Positions 1 through 12,130 are shown, counted from the first letter of the stretch. The stretch: DNA of 64,000 bases from Sweltsa coloradensis (GCA_024449915.1 JAMZAV010000356.1:492652-556651); one strand, 5' to 3'. Notes: generated from the sequence alone by a model not told the origin. A program made the numbers and translations.

Positions 1-331
1 CAAACGGGTGGGGCTACAACGTTCATAATTTGCAAAGGCAGGTAATAGTGATGTATGTAGTGCCTTTTGAAAGAAAATGTTGAAAAAAGTTAGCTGGAAG
101 GCAGTCAAATAAAGGTTTTCATATAAGCTTTTTACAGGCTTGTAATCAACAAGTAACTATAGTTACTTGACAATGATCACCTACAATGTGTACAAAAAGC
201 AAGTCTTTAGGCCACTAGATATTTTGCATTATTTTGTTAATTGGTAATATCATAACAATCCAATCTACTTTGATAAAATTATTCTATTTTAGCAAATAAT
301 TTTGTAATGGAACTTGAAAAAGTAATGAGAT

Positions 332-697
332 CCCACACGTAACAAAAAATTACAAAAAATACAGCCAAACCTTACACAATCAAAAGCAATTATATATTTT
401 TAAAAAGTGCCAGGCTTATGTACCCTTCTCCATTTCCTCACCCTTAATACATAAATAAACTTTGCCCTGTGACTGCAACCTTGTAAAGCTTGGCAAAAAC
501 AATGTTCACGAACTTTTACATTTATAACAATAGTTGCAAATAAAATTTTGCCAAGCTTTGTAACGATTCAGTCATGGGGCAAAGTGAATTTATGTATTAA
601 GAGTTAGAAAATGGAGAAGGGTATACATACTTGGCATTGCTTTTGATTGTGTAAGGTTACGCTGTATTTTTACAAGATTTTTGTTATGTATGGTTTT
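332..697. mobile_element. Foldback MITE
   Basis: Arm GCCAAACCTTACACAATCAA (364-383) pairs with its inverse near 636-655; the arms extend to CACACGTAACAAA and TTTGTTATGTATGG and inward through TTGCCAAGCTT. A half copy lies at 9975-10200. Confidence 0.75.
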
Positions 698-1454
698 CTA
701 TTTCTGTACAAAAAGAAAAGTTTATTTGGTTCCTTATGGTACTAACTATAGAAGGTTTCATTGATGCTTGATAATAATTTACAGATGTTATAAGTTAGTT
801 AGTTCCAAGAACGGACGGCTGTATTCTTTGCTTATAGTTATAGCGTCTAAACGCCGGTTGATTTCACATGAGTATATTATACGTGGCCTTAATGTTATTT
901 ACTTACTAAACTATAGCTTAGTATGGAAGTAGCTTACTAAAACCCTCTGAACCACTTAATTCAATGTTTACTTCAGAACTTAATAAGGTGCAAGAAGTGA
1001 TTCATACTCCGCGCCTGAACTTCTCACATTCAGAACTCGTCAGTAAGTTAGTGTAAGGTGTTGGCAACTTTCTTCATATCAAGCAAGTGAACTACATCGT
1101 GCCTGATAACCCTTCATCTTTAAAGGAGATGACACGAGGAATCGAACTCTAGTTGAAAAACAAGAGGAAAGTATAGAGCGTTTCATTTTCTCATATCCAA
1201 TCATTACAATAGTGACAAGTTTGTTTAGGAGAAAGTTATACATTTGAAGCAATCGTTAGTTATTTGAGAAAAGCGATTTATTTTCTCTGATTTTTTTTTT
1301 TTTAATATATTTTTATGTCCGCACAAGAATAAATTTCTAACAAATTCCGGAATAAGACTAAAATAAAATAAATTATATTTGGGTTTTCAAAAATTGTAAA
1401 AGATTGTGTCTATGAGTCTGAGAGAATGAATTAAATGTTTAAATTTTAGATTTC
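698..1454. other. No recognised feature
   Basis: AT-rich; no ORF over 60 codons and no repeat that recurs in this window was seen. Confidence 0.5.
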
Positions 1455-1710
1455 TTGTGACCTACCCAGAGTGCAATGCAAGCTTCTCCCCCCCACAACC
1501 CCCCTCCACTCTTCGGGTGTCTAACTAGGTATGTTTCGGATTGTGAAGGGATGTCCGAGGGCTGTTTAAGAGGACTCAATCCCTTGCATTCGCATTAACA
1601 AAATGACGAAAACCTAAAAAAACTTCAGTCAGGATTGCCGGTCTCGATGGGATTCGAACCCGAGACTTCCTGAATCAGAGTCGCGCGCTTAACGCTCGAG
1701 CCAACACTGT
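1455..1710 (-). mobile_element. SINE family A (tRNA head)
   Basis: Minus-strand head AGTGTTGGCTCGAGCG..GGGTTCGAATCCCATCG with A- and B-box-like Pol III elements, then the family body AATCCTGACTGAAG..TTTTCGTCATT..GGGATTGAGTCC..CCCTCGGACATCCCTTCAC and a tail matching ACTCTGGGTAGG. Confidence 0.85.
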
Positions 1711-2250
1711 CAGTAAGAGAATTTTTAAAATAAATATCAACAGTTCAGCAAAACTCCATCATGAATAAATGTATGTAAAATTAATTGAATTCACAAACTT
1801 GTTTCCTTGAGACAACAGGGTTAATTTTGGAATTTATGTTTTAACAATTATACCCAAAGTCTTGGTGACGAGCTCGTCATTAAAGAGACCCCCCCCCCCC
1901 GAACACTCTCGCCACTAAGTTAATTAGAGCAATTAGTAATCAGGGACAAAGTGTTCCGCGAACAAAATGATTCAATTAGGAAGATATTTCCCCGAATTGC
2001 TTCGAGCACCAGAGAATCTTAGTGTTATTAGCTCATAAAGCGTCTCTTGTTTGGGGGGTGGGGGTTCTGAAGGCCACGAGCTAATATTGTGAGGAAGAAC
2101 AAGAAGATGTGATGATAGGGTAGGTTATGACTCGACTCTAATGAGGGCAATATGTTAAGAAAGGTTAATAACTTGGTGGTAGAATGGGAAATTATAGAGA
2201 AATACCGTCTGACAAAATTTCGGGAATTAGGCCTAGATTTTTTTTTTGTT

Positions 2251-2611
2251 ATTTGGATTAAGGGCGCGTCTACCGTTAGATCATAATGCGTTACTCTAAC
2301 CTAGGGGGGGGGGAGAAGGTTCCCATGCTGGTCAGAACCAGCCACGGGTAGGGGGAGAAAATGGGGGCTCTCACGTCGCGGTCGTCATCGTCATCATTCG
2401 TATTGGCGTCGTCGTCGTCGGGGATGGGAAAGGATCTCCGAAGACGATTGCCAGAGCTCGCCTCTAGTTTCCCATACTCCCGTACATAGGCCTACAAGCT
2501 GATATTTGTTAGATGTACTTTTTCTCTTTCCTCGCCTGTTACGATTATCAAAGTCATTCTCTGGGCCAAATTCTACCCCGGGCCCAGACGGGGTACAGTA
2601 CAGTGTGGAGT
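2251..2611 (+). repeat. Interspersed repeat family C
   Basis: Starts ATTTGGATTAAGGGCGCGTC, then CCATGCTGGTCAGAACCAGC, a (CGT)n-like block, CCAGAGCTCGCCTCTAGTTT and ends near CTACCCCGGGCCCAGACGGG. No ORF or tRNA head; non-autonomous, class unknown. Confidence 0.8.
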
Positions 2612-3060
2612 GGGGTACGACCAATGATATTTTAACATCTATAGAAGGCTAAATCCCCAGTCTCCAATACGTCCGTACAGGCGCTAGACTAGCAAATTGA
2701 AGCGTCAATCTGACCTATTCAAGATGGCGATATGACGTTTCTTTCATTGTGTTTTAGATGTGATTAAGTATTTTTCTGCATTATGTGATATGGTTTTAGC
2801 TTGTGCAGCATGAGAATGCACAAACAGAAACAATAAGAAGTCATTGCATAAGGGAATTTATTAATCATTTGGTGTTAATGGCTAGAATGCTCACCTGACA
2901 ACCTGACAGCCAACTTGAAAAATATTTGGGCTACAAATCGCTACAACCTACTTTAACATACACACTGACCTTTTCAAGATGGCTTCTAATTGACACGCCA
3001 GTAGACCAAGACTGGGGATCTAGCCTACTATAGATGTTAAATACCATTGGGCACGACTCA
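2612..3060. mobile_element. Foldback element
   Basis: Arm ACCAATGATATTTTAACATC through AATCCCCAGTCT (2618-2667) pairs with AGACTGGGGAT through GATGTTAAATACCATTGG (3010-3050). The spacer has two CAAGATGGC words. It abuts the end of a family C repeat. Confidence 0.7.
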
Positions 3061-4213
3061 AACTACACATGGTTGTCTTGAATCTAATCCTGCATCAAGC
3101 TTCGTGGCTTCACGTGTTGTATAATAATGAAATCCCTGCAATCTCCTGTCTCCTGCATACTCGTGCATCACGCGTGTAGCCAACATTGAAGATCAATACG
3201 TTAATATTAAGGTGAAACAAAAGCGGATGATTTACAAGACTGACAACCTCACCGCTCAAAACTTATTGTAATATAAACTTTCCTGTAGAAGAAAAGTGGA
3301 AATCGCTTTTAAAATATTGTTTTTTCTCAATACGAGTTTTTTGTGGCTACTCGTATTTCGATATGTTGCGAGTTCAAATGAGGGAAATGTGGTAGTTCTT
3401 CATAAGCATCGTAGCTACGTAGCTACTTCATATCCCGTCGAGACCGGCAATCATGACTAAAGGCTTTTACGAGGTTTTCCTCAGTCGTTATAGGTCGTTC
3501 TTGAATGTAAAGATAAAACTACTTTCAACAAGTTTTATAGATGTGTGATAAGAGAAAGAGAAGCGTAAAAGAATAACAACTTAAACTTTCAAACAACCCA
3601 CCGAGGGATAACACAGAATAGTCTGCTAAGTTGAGTTTAGTCTGTTTTAACATGCGAGATAAAGCCAAGGACCACACTAGGGACGACAGAGCACAGAGTG
3701 GATTTGAAGACATTTCTAAGATGTTAACAGAAGTAGGCCCTATTTACAGATAGAAGGAAGTATAATAGATAGATATTTTTATTCACTAAAGTACAGTGTA
3801 CTAGTATAGGCCCTAACTCTTTGCAGAGAAAGTGAATAGTCTATATTAAATGATAATAATAAAAGTGATGATAATAATAATGTTATATACAGTGTTAGTT
3901 TAAAGTAGAGTAGATGCAAAATAATAGTATGCCATACAAGATTAAGAACTCATATAGACGAAAGAAAAGTCGGATATAAAGCAATAATTGATTTTGATAT
4001 TGATATTGTATTGTGTTTATATCAACGAATCTAACAAGAAAAAAGTTCTAGACACTAAGATAGATGACATATCCAAAAAAAATTAAGATGTAATATAATG
4101 TGTAAATGTTTAAAAATGATTTTATAGAAGGCGATTATGACGCAGTTATGATGGTAGTTTATACTCAACCGCGGGAATTGAACCCTGGGCCTCTGCTGTC
4201 CGTTTTTTTAAAG
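3061..4213. other. No gene; AT-rich with one SINE fragment
   Basis: Apart from the SINE fragment at 3437-3510, it holds only simple AAT/GAT-rich stretches (3850-3900). Confidence 0.5.
3437..3510 (+). mobile_element. SINE family A fragment
   Basis: CCCGTCGAGACCGGCAATC, GACTAAAGGCTTTTACGAGG and TTTTCCTCAGTCGTTAT match the head-body junction of family A. Confidence 0.7.
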
Positions 4214-4590
4214 TTTATTTGGATAAAAGGGCGCGTCAACCGTAAGGTAATAATGCGCCACTCTAGACTTAGGGGATATGGGAAGGAGGGGTCCATGCTG
4301 GTCAGAACCAGCCACGGGTAGAGAGAGGGAAGGGGGGGTTCTCACGTCGTGATCGTCATCGTCTCAGTCATCGTTCGTGTTGTCATGGTCGTCGTCGTCT
4401 GGGAGGCGTCAAGGGAGGAGGGGTCCCTAACGACGACTGCCAGAGCTCGCCTCTAGTTTCGGGGAGAAATATACTCCCCCATACTAGCTAATGTTTGCGA
4501 GTTGAACTTTTTCTCTTTCCTCGTGTTTTCGATAAGCAGATCCATGCTCTGGGCCACACTCTACCCCGGGCCCAGACAGGGGCTGCTGTT
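4214..4590 (+). repeat. Interspersed repeat family C
   Basis: Full-length copy with all landmarks (ATTTGGAT.AAAGGGCGCGTC to CCCCGGGCCCAGACAGGGG). Confidence 0.8.
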
Positions 4591-4869
4591 CGGACAGAGC
4601 AGTAAAATGTGCAACGTGTTTTGTTCTAAAGCAGAATTATGTTGGAGGTGCCGGGTCCGAAGAGCCGTGTGGAATTGGAAGGGTTTTACAATATGTAATA
4701 ACAGAATAACTTTTGTTGCGTCACTATTTTATCAAAACTAGAGGTGCGCGAGTACCTTAAATTTCTCGTTGAACTTGAATACTTGCTACTCGAAATCGAA
4801 TATCAAACAAATAATGATTTTGGTGAGGTGCCGGGTCATTAAACGCGAGTGTGAGAACGTAAAGATCGG

Positions 4870-5122
4870 GTAGAGTCGTGGTCCTCATAGTCTTTGTCAT
4901 CGTTCGTGTTGCCATTGTCGTCGTCGTCGCCGTCGGGGATGTCGTCAAGGGAAGGGGGCGGCAAGGTCCCCAACGACGATTGCAGAGTTCGCCTCTAGTT
5001 TCAGCCAAGTAATATACTACCCTCTTTCTAGCTGATGTTTGCGAGGAGGTCCTTTTTTCTTGAATCGCCTTGTACGATTAGAAGAGCCATGCTCTGGCCC
5101 AGACGGGGGGTGGGGGGGGGGG
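4870..5122 (+). repeat. Interspersed repeat family C, 3' two-thirds
   Basis: Begins in the (CGT)n-like block and ends GGCCCAGACGGGGGG followed by a G run. Preceded by GAGGTGCCGGGTCATTAAAC, a second repeat also seen at 19.3, 19.65 and 27.2 kb. Confidence 0.7.
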
Positions 5123-5477
5123 GTCAATCAGAGGAGAAACAAGAACTAGACAATGGGTGAAGAATATTGTTGGGATGGAGGATTTCAACTCACCCCTACC
5201 CTACTTCGTCGTTACATCTAGGGTCGTATTATCCTAAAAACTATTAAAATGCTCCATCTAGATTATGAGAACTTTACATCAATAGTCTGGATGTACTCAT
5301 CATAGATAATTCATGACCTACACCACAGACTTGATTGCTAATCCCCCAACATAACAAAACAACACGAGATACCGTTAGTGTTTTGTTTCTTTCGTCGAAG
5401 CCGTTCAACCACTAAACAAATACTCGTTAAATCGATGACGTATGAATAATTCATGACGTCAGCCTGAGCCGGCGACA

Positions 5478-6066
5478 GCGACGTCATAATCTATAGGTTG
5501 GGTGGACTTGGTCGTCATAGGGTGTGTCCGAAATAATAACATTTAGGAGGCGACGTCATAATCTATAGGTTGGGTGGACTTGGTCGACATAGGGTGTGTC
5601 CGAAATAATAACATTTAGGAGGCGACGTCATAATCTATAGGTTGGGTGGACTTCGGGTCGAGTAGGGTGTGTCCGAAATAATAACATTTAGGAGGCGACG
5701 TCATAATCTATAGGTTGGGTGGACTTCGGGTCGAGTAGGGTGTGTCCGAAATAATAACATTTAGGAGGCGACGTCATAATCTATAGGTTGGGTGGACTTC
5801 GGGTCGAGTAGGGTGTGTCCGAAATAATAACATTTAGGAGGCGACGTCATAATCTATAGGTTGGGTGGACTTCGGGTCGAGTAGGGTGTGTCCGAAATAA
5901 TAACATTTAGGAGGCGACGTCATAATCTATAGGTTGGGTGGACTTGGTCGTCATAGGGTGTGTCCGAAATAATAACATTTAGGGAGCGACGATATAATCT
6001 ATAGGTATGGGGACTTGGGGTGGACTTCGGGTCGAGTAGGGTGGGTCCGAAACAATAACATTTAGG
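5478..6066. repeat. 72/73-bp satellite, eight units
   Basis: Units start at 5478, 5550, 5622, 5695, 5768, 5841, 5914 and 5986. Each carries GCGACGTCATAATCTATAGG and GTGTCCGAAATAATAACATT. Units 1, 2 and 7 have a TTGGTCG variant; units 3-6 share TTCGGGTCGAGTAG and are nearly identical, implying recent homogenisation. Unit 8 is diverged. Confidence 0.95.
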
Positions 6067-6290
6067 AAGTATTTGCTAGCGCTCAATGATTTAACTATCC
6101 TAACGCCAATTCCAGTCGCGTTGATGGATGAGCTTTTAAGGTTGATTAATAGTTGCCCTAAAAGTACGATTTTTATGAGAAATATTTTTCCGTCTGTCCC
6201 CAAAATGATAACATATCTAAGTTCTGTGATTTTAACGTTCTTATAAAGTTTGATCAAGATCAGATAAGCCGTTTGCAGGTCGGGGGCCAA
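6066..6290. repeat. Dispersed repeat shared with 50150-50310
   Basis: CCAGTCGCGTTGATGGATGA, TGCCCTAAAAGTACGATTT and ATAACATATCTA are common to both. Nature unknown; it begins immediately after the 73-bp satellite. Confidence 0.65.
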
Positions 6291-6639
6291 ATATCACAAA
6301 ATATCGTATTCAAAATCGTGAAATCGCGAAAGTATGATATTCATGAAAAATATTTCTTTGATTGTACCCAAAAAACGTGGCAAGTCCAAGTTCACTAAGT
6401 TCAGAGATTTCAAAGATCCCATATACAAATTTCATCAAGATCGCATTTTATGCCGTTTGCCCGGTAGAGAGAGAACAAAAAGAAGAGAAAACAACGGGAA
6501 AAGAACGAGCTATTTTTTAACAGGGAGTCAAATTGATAACACACTTGTCTTTGGTAACCTTTAGAGCTACTTTTCAAATAGAACGAACCAAAACAAGACT
6601 AAAAGCGAGAGATAAAGAGACGAAAACGCTCATCCTTCA

Positions 6640-6812
6640 ACGCGTCAATAGCGGAGCTTGATTGATCGGTGTTTCCAACTTAAATATGCCGGTATCTAGT
6701 TGGTCATTGTTCGCTCGTCGATGGTGTCGGCGCCTACAGGGTTGGCTTGGTCTGCTTTAGATGTCAAGTCCCTCACTGAAAATAAGTAACGTGACTTGAG
6801 TGGGTAGAACGA
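6640..6812 (+). mobile_element. SINE family B 3' fragment
   Basis: CTCGTCGATGGTGTCGGCGC, GGGTTGGCTTGGTC and CCTCACTGAAAATAAGTAAC match the 3' half of family B. Confidence 0.65.
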
Positions 6813-7324
6813 ACATATTTGTATTTATTTTGAATGTTTTAGCTGTAACCAAACGTAATTAGATATAATTAATTAGTAACTGGAACCTGTAGTAGATCAC
6901 ATTTGATTACAGCCTGACCAACTCATCATTAACACGTAGCTTAGCTCGCCCTATGTTGGCGGCAATGACAGCTGAACATGGAAGGGGCGGCCGACGGTGA
7001 AAGCTATTCTGATAACACTGTGGTGCGATACTAATTACAGCCAATTACCGGGGCATGTTCGGTATGGTGTTTGAACTGATCCTTGCTATATCGAGTCTAT
7101 ATTTAGCTTTCGTTGGTGACACTTTCAATAATAATATGTGGTAATACAATTAAATAAAAGCACTTTGAGTTAAAAATGCTATGTTTACGTGTATGCAGAG
7201 CGTGTGGTTTAGTTAGGCAAAGTTCGTTCGGCTGGCTGACATCAAATTTGTTAAAATTTGTGCGTAAATGAAGGCACAGTTTTCCGAGAGTTAATAAAAA
7301 AAAGGTTTGAAACAATAATTTTCG

Positions 7325-7470
7325 TCGGCTTCAGAGGGCTGTTATAGAAGACTCAATCCCTTGCATTCGTAATAACAACTGAGGAAAACCTCGGAAAAAA
7401 CTCCAGTCAATATTGCCGATCTGAACGGGATTCGAGCTCGGCACCTTCCGATTCAGTCACGAGTTCAACT
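7325..7470 (-). mobile_element. SINE family A, decayed
   Basis: Minus-strand head with ..GAGCTCGAATCCCGTTCAG, body TTTTTTCCGAGGTTTTCC and GGGATTGAGTC. It abuts the piggyBac-type foldback. Confidence 0.75.
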
Positions 7471-7488
7471 ATGTTCAACTATGATTGC

Positions 7489-8117
7489 TTAAGGCTGTGT
7501 GTTCACCAAAAACCAAAATCCAAAATATACAGAACACCGTAGTTATAGAGTATGATCATAATCACAGCATTTTGAAAAAATCAAAATATATTTTCTTGAT
7601 TTTTTTGGTCGATGCATTTTTCCTCTATTGCTACTTTTTGGAACGATTTTTGGTGTTTTCCAAAAGTAAACCATTTGGATGGCTGATATTTTTATTGTAG
7701 CTTACACTCATCTTTGACTATAGAATGTGGTATTTTGAAATATATAGCTTTCGTATCGAAAGAGCTTCCTTTTTTTTCTTTTGACGGTACAAATACCACA
7801 AAAGTACCGGAAAATATAAAACACTGTAAAATGTAAGGTATTGAAGATACACATTTCAAAATAACACATTCTATAGTCAAAGATGAGTGTAAAGCTATGA
7901 TAAAAATATCAGCCATCCAAATGGTAAACTTTTGGAAAAACTTAGCACCAAAAATCGTTCAAAATAGTAGCAATAGAGGAAAAATGCATCGACCAAAAAA
8001 ATCAAAAAAAAATATTTTGATCTTTTTAAAAGACTGTGATTAATGATCATACTCTATAACTACTGGTTTTTTTTTGCATATTTTGGATTTTGGTTTTTGG
8101 TTAACACACAGCCTTAA
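7489..8117. mobile_element. piggyBac-type foldback MITE, TTAA TSD
   Basis: TTAA flanks GGCTGTGTGTT and its inverse AACACACAGCC. The arms pair over some 250 bp each (for example ATGGCTGATATTTTTAT at 7679 with its inverse at about 7900), making almost the whole 629 bp one imperfect hairpin. Small ORFs in it are antisense images of each other. Confidence 0.82.
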
Positions 8118-8959
8118 GTTTATTTCTTTGCAACCGCGTGTCGATTCATCATTGACGTTCCAGTAATATATCCTTACTTAATCTCCTTCTCCTTACCTTC
8201 TTTGTGGGGGGTGTGCATACGAGAGTTAAAATAGCGCATCCATTTACTATTGCTGAGACCTAGTGCAAAGCACTAATAATTCAACTACATTGATTTAATA
8301 TCATTGTTGATGTTTGAGTTTTGCAACACGTTTCTTTTGCCTAGATTTGGAGAGGGGTTTCTCCGAAAAAGAATTTTAAGTCTTGGCTGTTTTTATATAA
8401 ATTCTTCAATAAACCAAAAACAATTTCATTCCTACAATTATTTATTAATATATAAAAACAAAATGTCATAATAATTTGTATTTCACTATCCGATGAATTA
8501 CAAAATGTCTGCTTTCAAGAGAGCTATTAACTCGACTACATTATAACTGCTTAAATTAATTTTATCAGATTTTGATATCATGAATTGTTAATGTTTTCTT
8601 GATGTGTCTCTTCTATGTTTTTTTTTAATGTGTCTATGATCTATGTTTTATAAGTGCTTGTATTCTCACAGTTTGTTGTGTAGAGGTTGGCAGACACCTT
8701 GTGCTTGGGGCATTCTGCCCTTATCTGCCTACCTTTCTACTAAGGCTAATAGTGGGAAAATAAATAATAAATAATAATAAATATTATTGACTGTTTATCT
8801 ACAATTAACCGAAACCTAAGCGCGCGCACTTTTCCCTCGCTAGCCTCAGCGATTCCTCTTAAGTGAAAATTAGTATCATACCACTCTGATGCTTTGTGAT
8901 TGCAATAATAAAGCTATAAAGCTTTTTAATCCTGCTGGGACACTCCCCAATAATACAAT
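8118..8959. other. No recognised feature
   Basis: AT-rich; (AATAAT)n at about 8760-8785. No coding signal. Confidence 0.5.
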
Positions 8960-9250
8960 CAACCCCTAATGTGTTTAACCGCCATTTTGCCGAGGGCGCG
9001 CTTTTAAATCATGTCCCAGTTATTGCCCCACAACATCAACACGGCAACAGCGAACTAATGGAACTCGCAGAGCTAAAACGTACGCTCAGCGAAATTAAAA
9101 ACCGGGCAAATTACTTCCAGCAAACCGTTCCGTTTAACCTCCTTCTCGTTAATTTAACACAGATGACGTCATCATTGCAGAACAAATGAACAACGCCTCG
9201 CGGGAAATCTCATTTTACGCAGTGGAATTTTAATTTATAGGGTTAATTAT
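8960..9250. other. Unique, repeat-free, GC-richer stretch; possible conserved noncoding element or exon
   Basis: An open frame (8971-9189) reads HQHGNSELMELAELKRTLSE and on, a possible short helix, but no splice sites or homology support it. The block differs from surrounding repeats and has TGACGTCATCA and TTAATTTATAGG-type motifs. Confidence 0.3.
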
Positions 9251-9378
9251 TAATACGTTTCTGGTAACTAAACAGGCTTAATAAAAATTAATGATGTGGG
9301 CAGAAGATAATAATATAGAGAGAGAATTATTCGTGTCAAGAATTATTAAAGGTGAAAGGTGGTAAGCGAATCGAAGGT

Positions 9379-9945
9379 TCAGTGTTGTATTGGCCCAAGC
9401 GTAAAGCAGGCGACTCTGATTCGGGAGGTCCCGGGTTCGAATCCCGTCGAGACCGGATATCCAAATAAAGTTTTTTTTTTTGTTTTCCTTGAGTCGCGTA
9501 GAGTCTTCACGAGACATTCATATATTCTCACACTCGTAAGTACTCACATTAATTTGTACAACGCTCTGGAGAAAATTAAAAAAAAAAAAAAAAACATGTA
9601 ATTCTAAAATGCACAAAACAATGACATTTTTATCAAAAAACAGAATAATGTTTTATGGTTAATTATCATTACACAAAGCAATTCTGTTTTTATTTTAATG
9701 TTGTTCTGTATTAAAATGTCAGTGTTTTGTGCATTTTAGAATAACACATATTATGTTTGTGTGGTTTTTTTCTAGAGCGTTGTAGAAATGTGTGCAGAAT
9801 GCATGAATGTCTCGTGAAGACTCTTATGCAAGGGCTTGAGTCCTTTAAACAGCCTTCGGATATATATTCACATTATCCTATCTCCAATATATAAGTTACT
9901 TAGTTAAACACTTAGCAGGTTTCCCACGAGAAATTTATAAATTTA
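9379..9945 (+). mobile_element. SINE family A split by a foldback insertion
   Basis: tRNA-like head at 9379-9455 (GGTCCCGGGTTCGAATCCCG), tail at 9824-9945 (GCAAGGGCTTGAGTCC, AACAGCCTTCGGA, GCAGGTTTCCCACGAG). The foldback 9498-9818 sits between. Confidence 0.7.
9498..9818. mobile_element. Foldback element inserted in a SINE A copy
   Basis: GAGTCTTCACGAGACATTCA at the left end and its exact inverse at the right end; TTCTAAAATGCACAAAACA pairs with its inverse near 9720-9745. It splits a family A SINE: head before it, tail after it. Confidence 0.75.
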
Positions 9946-9974
9946 ACTACAAATCCATGTAGGTTACTTTAGAA

Positions 9975-10200
9975 GACTAATCCCACATAACAAACAAACT
10001 TGTAAACAGGCAGCCAAACCTTACACAATCAAAAGCATTGAGATCTAAAAGAAAGGCAAAGCTAAGGTAATCTACCATTTAACATTTAAGTAAGTAGGAA
10101 CTCTTAACTAATATTGTTTTTGCCTCGTGAGTCGTGACTGCATCTTTGCAAAGCTTGGCAAAACTTTATTTTCAACAATTGTTTTAGATGTGAAAGTTCG
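9975..10200. mobile_element. Partial copy of the 332-697 foldback MITE
   Basis: Shares CCCACA.TAACAAA, AGCCAAACCTTACACAATCA and GCAAAGCTTGGCAAAACTTT with 332-697. The right arm is truncated where a family C repeat begins. Confidence 0.65.
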
Positions 10201-10203
10201 TTT

Positions 10204-10365
10204 CGATTAAGGTAATATTGCGTCACCTTAGCCTAGGGGATGTGGGGAGCAGGGGCCCATGCTGGTCATAACCCGACACTGAGAAGGGGGCGAATTCTCA
10301 CTTCGACGTCGTCGTCTGGGAGGTTGTCGAGGGTCTAGGGTTGGGGGAGGGTCCCCGATGTGCAC
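10204..10365 (+). repeat. Interspersed repeat family C, 5' half
   Basis: AGGTAATATTGCGTCACC, TAGCCTAGGGGATGTGG, CCCATGCTGGTCATAACC and a short CGTCGTCG block. Confidence 0.65.
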
Positions 10366-10378
10366 ACAACATCATACT

Positions 10379-11045
10379 AGAGTCTCCACAACAACCAGCT
10401 TTGAGTGTACTTGATAGAGTACAGTCTGGTATACAAGAGCACAGTGGCGTATCCAGGAATTCATAAAAGGGGGTTTAACAAATTAATTCATTGATGTACC
10501 GAAGGTTAAATGGGGGGGGGTCCCCTCGAAACTATTTCTCCTTTAAGGTCAGTTTGGTGAAAATCTGTGTATTTTTCACAATGACTAATTTTTTTTAAAA
10601 TCCTGTTTTAAAACCAAAAGTTTTCTCATTCAAGATCATTTTGGTGAAAATCTGTGCGTTTTAAAACATCACAATAACCAACTTTGTATCTACTAAAATC
10701 CTCTTTTAGTCAGATGGAAATTTGCCTTTATAATTGCGATAAAACAGTTATTCTTTATTCTCCATTGAAACGTTAAAGTGCACTTTCACAGTTTTTTGGA
10801 AAAGGGGGGTTGTGTGTCCCCCCCCCCCTCCACCCCCTTTGGATACGCCACTGCAAGAGCATCCCACCTTCTCACAGCCTCGATACCCTAGAGTCTCCAC
10901 AACCACCAGTGAGTGTACTTGAGAGTACAGTCTGGTACGCAAGAGCATCCCACCCTCTCACAGCCTCGATACCCTAGAGTCTCCACAACAACCAGCTCTG
11001 AGTGTACTTGCACAGTCTGGTACACAAGAGCACTCCACCCTCTCC
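10379..11045. repeat. 86-bp tandem repeat, three units, first split by a hAT element
   Basis: AGAGTCTCCACAACAACCAG recurs at 10379, 10890 and 10976, followed by GTGTACTTG..ACAGTCTGGTA..CAAGAGCA..CTCACAGCCTCGATACC. Removing 10442-10853 plus one TSD restores the period. Confidence 0.8.
10442..10853. mobile_element. hAT-type element, TIR CAGTGGCGTATCCA, TSD CAAGAGCA
   Basis: Ends CAGTGGCGTATCCA and TGGATACGCCACTG form 14-bp TIRs, with CAAGAGCA at 10434-10441 and 10854-10861. The interior contains G and C runs near its ends. It interrupts the first unit of an 86-bp tandem repeat. Confidence 0.92.
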
Positions 11046-11261
11046 CTATGGTGTAACTGTTGAACCGAGTACATGGTAATAATACCCGTATTATCAACAG
11101 CCTAGGCCTAATTACTGAGTCCTACGCAAACACTCAGCCTTATATCGACCGTAACACGTTTAATTAAATTTAGGCAGATGTCGGGAGAAGAAAGATGCGA
11201 CTAGGCCTACATAGACTGAGTGTATGATATGAGGATGAAAATAATAACTACTCGCACCGTC

Positions 11262-11410
11262 AGTGTTGGCTCGAGCGCTAAGCGCGCGACTCTCATATGA
11301 GAGGTCCCGGGTTCGAATCCCGTGGACCGACAGACCGACAATTCTGACTGAAGGTTTTTTTCCAGGTTTTCCTCAGTCATTAAGGTGATTGTAATCTCTT
11401 AAACCGAAAC
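11262..11410 (+). mobile_element. SINE family A
   Basis: Head GTCAGTGTTGGCTCGAGCG..GGTCCCGGGTTCGAATCCCG, body TTCTGACTGAAGG..CAGGTTTTCCTCAGTCATTA, then 3' truncated. Confidence 0.85.
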
Positions 11411-12012
11411 CAAAGTCAAAACCTAAAAAATCCATGGAAGTGGGGTGAAATAAGTAATCGCTTTTTGGGTATGTTTTTTTTTTTTATTATTATTTTATTT
11501 ATTTTTTGGGGGGGGGACATAAACCTCACCATCGGCGATTGTATTTCGTTTTTTTTGAAAATAGTGTAGGTAGCCTGCACATCAAGGGAAAAATTAAATT
11601 TTGAGAATCGCTTTTCTGGGTAATTTTTCTGAACACATAAAGAAAAATGGATTTCTATAATTACAGTTGTGCACGAATTTGTTTGTCAAACAGTACAAAT
11701 ATGAGTTTTTTTTCGAATATTGTAAAGTCAAACCATGGACTTACAATAGTAACTGGTCTAACAACAAAAATCGTACACAGCTGTTATTTCAGAATTTATT
11801 TTTTTCTTATAGCTAAAAGCTGAAACTACTCCAAAACAGGTTCTCAAAATTTAATTTTGCACTAGATTTGCAGGCTACAGGTGCTTTTGTCAAAAAACGA
11901 CATATTATAATGGGCAATAGTGAGGTTATGCCCCACCACTTCAATACACGTACGGCACATTCTAAGGATAACTAAATTACTTCGATTGTTATCAAATAAA
12001 TATGTATTCGGG

Positions 12013-12048
12013 AACACACACACGTATATATATATATATATATATATT
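12013..12048. repeat. (CA)n(TA)n microsatellite
   Basis: ACACACACACG followed by about 22 bp of alternating TA. Confidence 0.9.
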
Positions 12049-12130
12049 ACAAACAAATTGAGTATTTCTTCGATTTAAAACAACGTATATACTTGAACGT
12101 ATTGGTAGTGTAGGCCTACTTGAGGCTTTA

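Noticed and set aside
5478..6066. CRISPR-like regular repeats
   Set aside because: Eight head-to-tail 72/73-bp units without unique spacers in animal DNA: a satellite.
10748..11097. Minus-strand frames with VVVETLGYRGCE repeats
   Set aside because: Products of the 86-bp tandem repeat and the inserted hAT element.
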